DNA of 38,670 nucleotides, from assembly GCF_000964595.1 (NCBI RefSeq), contig NZ_LANP01000012.1:1-38670 (forward strand), read 5' to 3'. The translations under genes and the position numbers were made by a program. Source of the stretch: Orientia chuto str. Dubai (GTDB lineage: Bacteria > Pseudomonadota > Alphaproteobacteria > Rickettsiales > Rickettsiaceae). A model generated the notes under the pieces. It searched no databases. It saw nothing but the letters and a program-made list of their open reading frames with translations, and was not told where the DNA came from. Positions 20,821 to 29,561 of this stretch are shown here, in pieces (the stretch's first letter is position 1; every line of letters begins with the position of its first letter).

Positions 20821-22344
20821 ATGGGTATCGCTTCTGATTTGTCTCTTGCTATTCAACATGGTAATGTAGCTGCTGTGAACAGCATTATAAACAACAGTGC
20901 TAGTGTAATAAAGTATTGCTATGCCATTAGATTCTGACAGTAATACTGCATTACATTTAGCAGCTAAGTATCAAAAAACAGAAATTGTTAACCTTCTGTT
21001 AAGTTATAACGCTAATGTTGCATTAAAGAATAATCATGAAGATACTCCATTACATTTTGCTGTTAATAATAAGGATGCAGAGGTTGTCGAACAGATGTTG
21101 CAAAATCATACCAGCAGTGCTGCTATTAATTCGCAAAATACATATGGTCTTACTCCTTTACACTTAATATGTAAAAGGCCAGTTGTTGGCTCTGATAAAG
21201 ATCTAACAGGGCTAATGAATACTGCACAGATCAAAATAGGCTGAACAGTTATTAGCAAATGGGGCCGATGCTAGTTTACAAGACGGCAATGGTAACACTC
21301 CTTTGCATTTTGCTGCAACGAGTTTTTACCATTTGGAACTAACAAAAGCATTATTAAGAAATCGGACTAGTGAAGATAGTATTGATTTACAAAATTCCAG
21401 TGGTAATACTGCATTACATTTAGCTATACAACGTGGTAGCACAGATGTAGCTAAGATGTTATTAAAACACGGTGCCTAATACTGAGTTAACAAATGTAGC
21501 TGGTGATTCTATTTTGCATTGCGCTGTAAGGGCTAGGCATCCAAATTTAAGTATTGTACAAGCTGTGTTGCCCTACATAAATGATGTTAATATACCAAAT
21601 CATGATGGTGCTACGCCTTTACATTACGCAGCTGAAAAAATAATTGGTGGATCAGATGTTATTAGAGAACTATTAAATCATGGTGCTGATATTAATATGA
21701 CAGATGCAGAGGAGGATACACCTCTGGCTGCAGCTATTAAATGTAGTGCGCTCATAAATATGAAATTAGAAAGTTCTGAATTATTAACTTCTCATATAGC
21801 TAAGTTAGAGCATAGCAATGCCAAAGTCAGCAATCATAACGGTTGGAGCAAAAATCTTAGCATGATACAACAGTCCCAAGAACTTAGTGAATATAGAAAG
21901 ATGTGCAGCGAAGAAATTGAAAGACTGCAAGGTATCAAAGTTGGTGTAGAGGGAAAAAATATGTTTAGTACCTTTGTTGCTAGCAGTGATAAGAATACAT
22001 TTGCAAAATATGCAAATCACCCTGCTGTTTTAGAGATGCATCTAAATGCTGAACAAAATTTTCCTATATATGGTTGTTGCCTTAAAGAACATATAACACA
22101 AGGAAGAGAGAGACAAAAGTTATTATGTGAGGCAATTGAATCAATTGATGGTGCAATAATAAGTGATAAAAAATCTGAGGATCGTTCTAAAGAAACTACA
22201 CCATCTTGGGCTGATCTACCAAAGGAACTTAAGTTTAAGATACTAAAGCATCTGAGTAATGAAGATTTATCAAAAGTACAGCAAAGTAGTAGATTTAATG
22301 AGAAAAAACAACAACAAGAAACTTCAGATAGCAGAAGCTTGTGA
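20821..22344 (+). pseudogene. Ankyrin-repeat/F-box protein, broken by three frameshifts
   Basis: ATG 20821 is preceded by AGGAG at 20808-20812. Reading requires frame changes near 20910, 21230 and 21475; the joined product would be about 505 residues. It contains about seven ankyrin repeats (NTALHLAAKYQKTEIVNLLL; DTPLHFAVNNKDAEVV; LTPLHLI; NTPLHFAAT; NTALHLAIQRGSTDVAKMLL; DSILHCAVRA; ATPLHYAAEK) and a C-terminal F-box-like domain SWADLPKELKFKILKHLSNE (about 22203-22262). This Ank plus C-terminal F-box layout is that of Orientia type I secreted effectors that engage host ubiquitin ligases. The longest remaining open parts are 20921-21244 and 21472-22344. All segments are well conserved, so the lesions are recent or sequence errors. 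Confidence 0.85.
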
Positions 22345-22869
22345 TATGTATGTTAGGTGTTAGTAAATCAATATATTTCTAACTCTGTTTTTGTGCCATT
22401 TTCTCTAAATATTCTAGTTAAACTAATAAATTCACATGATTAATGATGTCAACAACTTGTTAGCCGTTACAAAACTAAATAAGCCCCTAATGAAATAGTT
22501 TTAAATTATGAAAGATTAGATAGAGGTCTCAGAAAGAGAAATTGTAAAAAAATAGTTTAACAAAATGATTTACAAGGAGAATATCATAAAAAAAAGACAT
22601 AACAACTCTATAACTAATTGAGATAACACAATAATTTTTCTATAGTTTTGTTACAAATTTTATTTTATCAGAATAAAGAAATTTGTGATAATGGAAAAGC
22701 TTTTGTATGTACTTATCATCTAATCAGAATTATATTTGCTGTTGCATGTTTTATTCTCTCTTTTATTATATTATTCAATATCATCAATCTTGCTAATCTT
22801 TGCTTTTTGGATACAATGCGCTTTTTTCGATAATTATATATTCTTATAGCTTATTGTTCCAAGTATTCA
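22345..22869. other. Mobile-element debris, no intact gene
   Basis: Around 22512-22560 the sequence AGATTAGATAGAGGTCTCAG with the following AAATAGTTTAAC resembles the left end of the IS982-like relics at 3127 and 37320. From about 22650 the minus strand carries broken frames that could be the continuation of the integrase fragment at 22870-23165. Nothing is intact. Confidence 0.45.
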
Positions 22870-23165
22870 GTATATACTTTTTATGCAGCTCTTCTAATAT
22901 CATCTCTTTTTTTTTATACACTTCTCATTTTCCTCTATATAATTCTTATGTCTTACTTCTCTCGGATCTATTCCTTTCGCCATTAATGCCTTGAATTCTC
23001 TTGCTATTTTTCTAGCGTCTCTAACTGATAAATCTGGATATGGCCCTATCTTTAGCCCCTATTTTTATATTTCTTATCTAAATAAACTTCTTCCTCTGTA
23101 TGATGCTCTTAGAACAAGTCCACTTTCATCTGAATCTCTATTTTGTTTTTCCATTCTGAATTTCT
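22870..23165 (-). pseudogene. Tyrosine recombinase (integrase) fragment, arm-binding domain
   Basis: On the minus strand, after frame repair, an N-terminal integrase region is readable: DSDESGLVLRAS, RNIKIGAK, then IGPYPDLSVRDARKIAREFK followed by ALMAKGIDPREVR and NYIEENEKCIK. This is the DUF4102 arm-type DNA-binding domain of island integrases (consensus YPDLSLxxAR, KGIDP). It is a better-preserved copy of the fragment at 505-725. The catalytic domain is missing or unreadable. Confidence 0.7.
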
Positions 23166-24037
23166 ATTTTACTTAGTGATTAAATTGAGGCCATAATTAC
23201 CACACAATGTTATTAATCAATATTACACTTAGTTGTTGATCCATATTATGCTTTTTATTAATAGCATTTTTCTTGTACTAACTTGTTCATAATATATCTC
23301 TTGAAAATTACTTAGTTAATTTTGGATTGCTGTGTTTCCCAATCATCAGTTCAACTTCTGAATTTACAATTAGTGCAAAATTTCCTAAATTTTACTCTCC
23401 CTATTTTCTACATTTTACTTTAATTTTTTTTGTAATATTGATAAATATTGCAAATATAATTATGGTTAAAGTTGAAGATTAATTACAGCAATTAATAAAA
23501 ATTGACATAAGTTAATAGTGGGTTCTATAAAGCGTGAAAGTTAATAAAAATCAACTGTCCTTCTCTTTTATATTTGATATTCTTTTGAAGAATTTTTATT
23601 AAGCAATGTTATTGCCATATAGCTTAGAGTATCTCTTTCTTCCTGAATTGATGGTTTTGGTATTTATATCTGTTAATTCTAATAACAATTTGTTGATAAA
23701 ATATATGTTAAAAGCTCTACTTGACTTATGTTGAAATATAACTGCTTATGATATTAGTGGCTAAAATTCTTTTAGCTTTTTCTTTTGAACTAGCATTCTT
23801 TAACATCTTAAATTCTGAAAATATTTATTATTAGTGATCCAATATCTTTTCACAATTTTTAGCTGAAATTCATATATAATTTTCAAATAAATTTTTTTTA
23901 TTATTTTTAAAGCTTAAATTTATAGTTAAATATCACCATTTTATAGTATTTAATTTTAAAATTAAATACTAAGGGTTTGATTTTTTTTATTTATCACACT
24001 ATCATTTATCGATTTATTTCTACCAAAGATTGAACTT
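23166..24037. other. Decay region, with remnants of an unknown minus-strand gene
   Basis: No intact gene. Minus-strand pieces around 23560-23820 read KPSIQEERDTLSYMAITLLN (about 23600-23660) and LKNASSKEKAKRILATN (about 23760-23815), clearly protein-like but of no family I know. The last 100 nt hold the upstream region of the ankyrin-like gene, including a 28-bp palindrome. Confidence 0.45.
23944..23971. promoter_or_regulatory. Perfect 28-bp palindrome upstream of ankyrin-like gene
   Basis: The half-site TAGTATTTAATTTT is followed immediately by its exact reverse complement, with no spacer. It ends 66 nt before the ATG at 24038, a position where an operator or a transcript hairpin would act; a T-run follows at 23982-23989, which is also compatible with a terminator reading on the plus strand. 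Confidence 0.55.
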
Positions 24038-25207
24038 ATGAACGAAAGCAATAGTAATCAAATTAAATATATAGTTGAGTTACTGCAATTCAAACAGTTT
24101 CATAAAGTAAGTTGTATAATGGAGGAATATGGAATTAATGTTTCACAGGTTCAACAGCAAGTTTCAGAAGATATTTTGACAGGTCTTAAGATCTTTCAGC
24201 AACATTGCAAAAAACTTTCACAATCTAATTACAGCAATCCAGTTACTACACTTTTTCAGGCTGGTAAACTAGAAGAAGCAAGATCATCTATAGGTGGACG
24301 GCATGTTGATACTGAAATTAGAAAAGCAATATCTGAAGGTAAATTTGAACTCACAAAATTTCTCATAGAATATGAAAATGAAGTAATTTTAGATTACGAA
24401 TGCAGAAATGACGAAGGTGATACGATAATAGGGTTTAGATTAAGTCGCTGTAAGCAATATTTAGCAGAAATTAAAAACTTGCTGAATAAAACTGAAGTAA
24501 CTTCTTCCGTAGTTATTAACACAGCTTGCGAGATATTAGATTATCTTCTAACAAAGTACAGTAGCTACATTCCTAATTTTATACATAACCCAGATGTTAG
24601 CTTACTAGCTCATTACTTTGCATCTAAGTCTTTTCCAGAATGTATGGCTGTATTAATACAGCATAGAATAAATATAAATTGTACAGATATAGACAACAAT
24701 ACACCACTAGATGTAGCAATTGAAAATCTAAAATATGATACAGCTAAACTACTAATACAAAATGGGGCTATTTGTTCACCAGTATTAATAAAACAATTGC
24801 CATTTGAGATGGCAGCTTTATTAAATACATATCAATTTTTTCAAAAGACTAACTATTTTTCAGATAAAACATTCATACCAGATCAAGTACTGGCAGATTC
24901 ATTAAAAATAAGCAAATTTGTGCAAAATCCAACTTATGATCTTTGGCTTAAATTACAAAGTGATACAGATTATAATATTCGTTTAGCTCAAATAAGGTAT
25001 GAAGTCAAAGTAAATCCAAAGTTGCTTTCAATTATAGAAGAACCCCCAACTCAATCAAGAAAAACACGTCAATCATCAGGTACTATATTTGATGAAGAAA
25101 CAGATGATAATTTAGAACTAGAAATGATTGATTCCCAAAGCAGTAATGTAACAATGGAATTAGGAGGTGAGATTATGGAGCCTTTATTCAAAGACTATTA
25201 CGAATAA
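24038..25207 (+). CDS. Ankyrin-repeat-like protein (candidate effector)
   Basis: A 389-residue soluble protein. The N-terminal half is helical with a degenerate repeat (GKFELTKFLIEYENEVILDY, about 106-125). Residues about 197-255 contain one clear and one partial ankyrin repeat: SLLAHYFASKSFPECMAVLI, then INCTDIDNNTPLDVAIENLK followed by YDTAKLLIQNGA. No F-box is seen at the C-terminus; instead there is an acidic tail (FDEETDDNLELEMIDSQSS) ending in FKDYYE. Unlike its broken neighbours this frame is intact, which suggests selection. ATG start at 24038. A host-directed role is inferred only from family and context. Confidence 0.75.
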   Translation: MNESNSNQIKYIVELLQFKQFHKVSCIMEEYGINVSQVQQQVSEDILTGLKIFQQHCKKLSQSNYSNPVTTLFQAGKLEEARSSIGGRHVDTEIRKAISEGKFELTKFLIEYENEVILDYECRNDEGDTIIGFRLSRCKQYLAEIKNLLNKTEVTSSVVINTACEILDYLLTKYSSYIPNFIHNPDVSLLAHYFASKSFPECMAVLIQHRININCTDIDNNTPLDVAIENLKYDTAKLLIQNGAICSPVLIKQLPFEMAALLNTYQFFQKTNYFSDKTFIPDQVLADSLKISKFVQNPTYDLWLKLQSDTDYNIRLAQIRYEVKVNPKLLSIIEEPPTQSRKTRQSSGTIFDEETDDNLELEMIDSQSSNVTMELGGEIMEPLFKDYYE

Positions 25208-25355
25208 TGCATGCTAAAAAAAACTAATAGAGTTAAAGAAAAATCCTAAAATTATAACTTATTGTCATTATTAAGGCTATTAGTAGATATGAACTAAAAG
25301 TAGATTTTTTTTTCTTATTGTTGCTGTTTATATTTTTTTAATCAAAACTAAATGA

Positions 25356-26276
25356 TTATAGAATAGTATCTGGCAAGATATGGTAACCACATAAGAATTG
25401 CACATGGTTGAGTACTTTTCTTCCAGGTAATTGTAATAATAATAGTTCTAAGAAATTTTCTTTACAGGATATCAATAATTTATTGTTATTGACTATTTTT
25501 ACTGTTCCTGGCCGCAAAGTATGATTATCATTTATAATTTTAGCTTTTAAAACTTTAATACTATTATTGTTATGGGTAAAAAATGTACCTGGCCATGGGT
25601 TCATGCCTCTAATTTTACAATCTATAGTGTAGGCACTTTCATACCAGTTAATTTTGCTTTCTAATTTTGAAAGTTTATTTGCATAAGAAATTCCATCTAA
25701 AGATTGTGGAATATGTTGTAGTGAATTAATATTATTTAGCACTTCAACTATTAATTTAGCTCCAACTTTGGCACATTGATCATGTAGTTCACTGAAACAA
25801 ATATCTTCAGCTAAAGGAAATTTTTGATATAATATTATGTCTCCAGTATCAATTCCTTGATCCATTTGAATAATACAAACAGCAGTTTCCTTTTCACCGT
25901 TAATAATAGTATGCTGTATTGGCGCAGCTCCACGACACTTAGGCAGCATAGATGGATGAATATTAATACATCCATATTGTTTCATTTTTAGAATTGATGA
26001 AGGAATTATTAAACCATAAGCTGCTACTACAATTATGTCAGCTTCTAAGTTTTCTATTAAATTTTGTATATCGTTATTTTTTAAACTATCTGGTGTATAA
26101 ACAGGAATAGACAAAATATCAGCTAGCTCATGTATAGGAGATTTATGAATATTCAAGTTACGACCACGCTTCTTAGGTTTACGTGTAAAAACAGCTACTA
26201 CCTCATGATGAGACGAAGCAATAGATTTTAATGAAGGAATAGCAAATTCTGAGCTTCCCATAAAAATTATTTTCAT
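25356..26276 (-). CDS. fmt: Methionyl-tRNA formyltransferase
   Basis: A 306-residue enzyme that formylates initiator Met-tRNA using 10-formyl-tetrahydrofolate. The N-terminal formyltransferase domain has MGSSEFAIPSLKSI, INIHPSMLPKCRGAAPIQ (with the catalytic Asn-x-His and the SxLPxxRGAAPIQ loop) and IQMDQGIDTGDI (catalytic Asp). The C-terminal OB-fold domain includes RGMNPWPGTFF. Length is normal. It follows def by 54 nt on the same strand, the classic def-fmt pair. In Rickettsia fmt is typically found upstream of 23S rRNA; here that place is held by thyX. Confidence 0.95.
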   Translation of the reverse strand: MKIIFMGSSEFAIPSLKSIASSHHEVVAVFTRKPKKRGRNLNIHKSPIHELADILSIPVYTPDSLKNNDIQNLIENLEADIIVVAAYGLIIPSSILKMKQYGCINIHPSMLPKCRGAAPIQHTIINGEKETAVCIIQMDQGIDTGDIILYQKFPLAEDICFSELHDQCAKVGAKLIVEVLNNINSLQHIPQSLDGISYANKLSKLESKINWYESAYTIDCKIRGMNPWPGTFFTHNNNSIKVLKAKIINDNHTLRPGTVKIVNNNKLLISCKENFLELLLLQLPGRKVLNHVQFLCGYHILPDTIL

Positions 26277-26330
26277 TAAACCTAAGCCATATTTGTAATT
26301 TTAGATAATTTTTTTAATGCAAAATTTCTT

Positions 26331-26825
26331 TTAAGAAGATAAATGATCAATTAATAAAATACCATCTAAATGATCTACTTCATGCTGAATAGCGCGTGCT
26401 AACCATCCGTCAGCATTAAGATCACTTAACTGATTATTATAATCAAGATAAGTTACCTGAATTTCATGATACCTATGGATTTCAATAATTTGCTTTGGTA
26501 ATGATAAACATCCTTCTTTGCCTAGTACTGTTCGATTAGACCTAACCTTAATAACAGGATTAGCCATAAATAACGGGTATTTAAATTGGTTTTGAGTTAT
26601 ATTACTTTCTTCAATTTTAATTCCACTTAAGTCAAGAACTATAATTCTTTTTAATATTGCTACTTGTGGTGCCGCTAGTCCTACTCCATGATTATGATAC
26701 ATAGTTTCCAACATATCATCCATAAGCTTCCTAATACTATCATCAACTGTATTAACTGAAGATGACACTTTCTTTAGAATAGGATCAGGAGCAGTTATAA
26801 GAGATAATATAGACATAAAATACAA
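26331..26825 (-). CDS. def: Peptide deformylase
   Basis: A metal-dependent hydrolase that removes the N-formyl group from nascent proteins. All three motifs are present: GVGLAAPQ (motif 1, about 47-54), EGCLSLP (motif 2, the metal-binding Cys) and QHEVDHLDG (motif 3, HExxH) near the C-terminus. The longest frame starts at 26825 (MYFMSILSL); the start at 26816 (MSILSLITAPDPIL) matches family N-termini better. It lies between uvrD and fmt on one strand. Confidence 0.95.
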   Translation of the reverse strand: MYFMSILSLITAPDPILKKVSSSVNTVDDSIRKLMDDMLETMYHNHGVGLAAPQVAILKRIIVLDLSGIKIEESNITQNQFKYPLFMANPVIKVRSNRTVLGKEGCLSLPKQIIEIHRYHEIQVTYLDYNNQLSDLNADGWLARAIQHEVDHLDGILLIDHLSS

Positions 26826-26896
26826 AACATTTTTTTTTTGCCATTATATGATAACAAGTAATAAAAGCAACTTCTTTTAAGAATTAAGTTTTTAAG

Positions 26897-29041
26897 TTAT
26901 TTTTTAATAGTTAAAAACTTTTGTTTTATGGTTTTAATTCCACAAACATGAAATGCTACCTCAATATTATCATTTATAACTCTAATTACTGTACCTTGAC
27001 CAAATTGTTTATGAATTACTTTTGCACCTGGAAAAAGTTCACTTAAGACTTCGGATTGAGAGTTGTTATGTATCATAGATGTTGCTACTGATAGTGATTT
27101 TTTAGAATAATGATTATTACTATCATAATGCTCCATTGAAGTAGTAATTAATGATATATCAGTAGGTATATCTAATAAAAATCTTGAAGGTTGAAGCTTT
27201 ACAAATTCATTAAATATTCTTCTTTGATCAGCATAACTAATATATAAACTTTGTTTAGCTCTGGTAATTCCAACATAAGCTACTCTTCTTTCCTCCTCCA
27301 ATGCTTTTTGATCTTCAGCAATTAATGACTTTTGATGAGGAAAAACTCCTTCTTCCCATCCAGGTAAAAATACTATATCAAATTCCAAACCTTTAGATGC
27401 ATGTAAAGTCATTAAGCTAATTACATCATTACTTTTAGAGTTAATATTATCATCTTCTCGTTCCAAAAACAAACTAGCATGTTCTAAAAACTCTTCTATA
27501 CTACTATAATCCAACATTGATCTAATCATTTCTTGAATATTTTCTATTCTGTTATTGCTTTGAGAAGACTTATCATCTTTTAGCATTTGCAAATAATTAG
27601 ATTCTTTACAAACAATTTCAGTTACTTGAGCCGGAGTATACCCAGACTTATATAGAAAATGCCATTCTTTAAATTTATTAATTAGATTTTGTAATATTAG
27701 ACCTAGCTGAGTTTTAAAAAGATTTTTACTTAATACCTGCTCAATTGCAGCAAATATTGAAATATTTTTCTGCTGAGCATATTCTTTAATAGTGTTTAAT
27801 GTTGCTGGCCCAATAGATCTTTTTGGTATATTAATAATTCTAGTTAATGCTAGGTTATCATTGTGATTTATTACTACCCGTAAGTATGCTATTATATCTG
27901 CAATCTCCATTCTATCAAAAAATCTAAATCCTCCAATTACTTGATACTTTATATTATTGCAGAAAAATGATTCCTCTAAAATATGGGTTTGAGTACTAGA
28001 TCTAACTAGTACGGCAATAGAAAGGCCAGGAGTTTTTAGCCTTTTTATTTCTGCACTAATAAACCTTGCTTCTTCACGATCATTATAACAATACACGATC
28101 TTTATTGGCGTATTAAGCGATTGAGTCGTCCATAATTTTTTATCATGACGATGTTTATTATTACAAATAATATTACTAGCTGCTGTTAGAATATTATTAG
28201 TGGATCGATAATTTTGCTCAAGTTTAATTATTTTAGCACCTTTAAAATCATCTTTAAACTTTAAAATATTTTCTATGTTTGCTCCTCGCCAACTGTAAAT
28301 CGACTGATCGTCATCACCTACACAACATAAATTTTCATGAAGGTTTACTAAAGCTTTAGCCCAAAAATACTGAATACTGTTAGTATCCTGGTATTCATCA
28401 ACAAATACATACTTAAATTTCTTTTGATAAAAATTTAGAAGATCAGGGTTTTCGTTGAAAATTTTCATGTTGTATAATAACAAATCTCCAAAATCAACTA
28501 AATTAGATTTTATTAACTCAGCCTGATAATATTGATAGAGTTGTTGTGCTACATAATGAATAGGAATACTACAGTTTATCTTTGACTGATTGCCAAGATC
28601 TTTCCATCTGCTTATTATTTCAACAATATCTTTCGGAGAATAATTTTTTATCGAAATTCCATTTCTTTCACAAAGTTGTTTTATTACTCTAACTTGCTCA
28701 GATTGATCTATAATTGTAAATGATGATGTTAACCCTACTAACTCAGCATGTGCTTTAAGAATTTTAGTAGCAATTGAATGAAAAGTACCAATCCAAACAC
28801 CTTTAGCATTATTGGTTATTTCTGCAACACGAGCTTGCATTTCTATTGCAGCCTTATTAGTAAATGTTACTGCTAGAATTTCTTCAGGAGCTGCAATTAA
28901 TTGATCAATAATATAAGCAATACGATAAGTTATTACTCTTGTTTTACCTGTTCCAGCTCCAGCTAACACTAGTAATGGTCCGTTAGTAGTTGTTACTGCT
29001 TCTCTTTGTTTTAAATTTAGGTTTAATAAATACTGGTTCAT
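26897..29041 (-). CDS. uvrD: ATP-dependent DNA helicase UvrD/PcrA
   Basis: A 714-residue superfamily 1A 3'-5' helicase acting in excision and mismatch repair and in clearing stalled forks. Motifs run in order: Q motif LNLKQREAV (8-16), Walker A AGAGTGKT (27-34), Ia AVTFTNKAA, II VDEYQDT (about 213-219), III GDDDQSIYSWRGA, IV LEQNYRST, V LMTLHASKGLEFD and VI VGITRAK. The C-terminus has the Tudor-like FGQGTVIRV tail seen in PcrA/UvrD. Length fits the family. It is the first gene of the uvrD-def-fmt run, with 71- and 54-nt gaps. Confidence 0.95.
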   Translation of the reverse strand: MNQYLLNLNLKQREAVTTTNGPLLVLAGAGTGKTRVITYRIAYIIDQLIAAPEEILAVTFTNKAAIEMQARVAEITNNAKGVWIGTFHSIATKILKAHAELVGLTSSFTIIDQSEQVRVIKQLCERNGISIKNYSPKDIVEIISRWKDLGNQSKINCSIPIHYVAQQLYQYYQAELIKSNLVDFGDLLLYNMKIFNENPDLLNFYQKKFKYVFVDEYQDTNSIQYFWAKALVNLHENLCCVGDDDQSIYSWRGANIENILKFKDDFKGAKIIKLEQNYRSTNNILTAASNIICNNKHRHDKKLWTTQSLNTPIKIVYCYNDREEARFISAEIKRLKTPGLSIAVLVRSSTQTHILEESFFCNNIKYQVIGGFRFFDRMEIADIIAYLRVVINHNDNLALTRIINIPKRSIGPATLNTIKEYAQQKNISIFAAIEQVLSKNLFKTQLGLILQNLINKFKEWHFLYKSGYTPAQVTEIVCKESNYLQMLKDDKSSQSNNRIENIQEMIRSMLDYSSIEEFLEHASLFLEREDDNINSKSNDVISLMTLHASKGLEFDIVFLPGWEEGVFPHQKSLIAEDQKALEEERRVAYVGITRAKQSLYISYADQRRIFNEFVKLQPSRFLLDIPTDISLITTSMEHYDSNNHYSKKSLSVATSMIHNNSQSEVLSELFPGAKVIHKQFGQGTVIRVINDNIEVAFHVCGIKTIKQKFLTIKK

Positions 29042-29467
29042 ATTTTGCCATCAAGCATAAATTTTTACATATTGTTACACATACTAAAATGAATGTAATT
29101 AAAAATTATTAAATAATTCACCTCATTTTACAATTGAGTTTGATATAATATAATCTCCATATTAATTTGTAAAAACCAAATGGTTGAAGATTTTAAACTG
29201 GTGTTTTTTTTTTGGTTCAAAAAAATTGAAGCACTATAAAGCTTATTACAGCTGCTTAAAATGAAAGTTCATCTAAATATAGACCCTATTTATTCAACCA
29301 TATACTTCATCTACCTTTTTTAGAACAGCTACAAATTATAATGCTAAAAAAGTGTACGTAGTTTAAAAGAATTTACTATATTTGGCTATACTTGAAAAAA
29401 GTAGGTATCAAATACTAAATACCAATAATAAAGAAGTAGAAAAAATTTTGATAATATCGAGTTTTTT
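29042..29467. other. Intergenic region uvrD-sca, no gene seen
   Basis: About 430 nt of AT-rich sequence between uvrD (starting here on minus) and the end of the autotransporter gene. It must hold the uvrD promoter. I see no RNA gene or readable frame. Confidence 0.4.
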
Positions 29468-29523
29468 GTATAGTGCGCTAGATAAGATTTCAATATCTTT
29501 TATCTCCTTCTATTGCACTATAC
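29468..29523. repeat. Nested hairpin downstream of the autotransporter gene
   Basis: GTATAGTGC (29468-29476) pairs with GCACTATAC (29515-29523); inside this AGATAA (29480-29485) pairs with TTATCT (29500-29505), and GAT with ATC. It lies 19 nt after the sca stop on the minus strand and may help end the transcript, although no T-run follows. Confidence 0.5.
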
Positions 29524-29532
29524 TTTGCTGGA

Positions 29533-29561
29533 ATGCAAAAGCTAAAAGCTAGCTTTTGCAT
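29533..29561 (-). terminator. Hairpin spanning the autotransporter stop codon
   Basis: ATGCAAAAGCTA (29533-29544) pairs perfectly with TAGCTTTTGCAT (29550-29561), a 12-bp stem with a 5-nt loop. The TAG stop at 29544-29542 lies inside the stem, as do the codons for the last residues. There is no T-run on either side, so it may be an RNA 3'-end or translation-end structure rather than a classical terminator. Confidence 0.5.

Noticed and set aside
22648-23176. Three plus-strand frames of about 60 codons
   Set aside because: They run across or antisense to the second integrase fragment, are Phe/Leu/Ser-rich and have no start signals.
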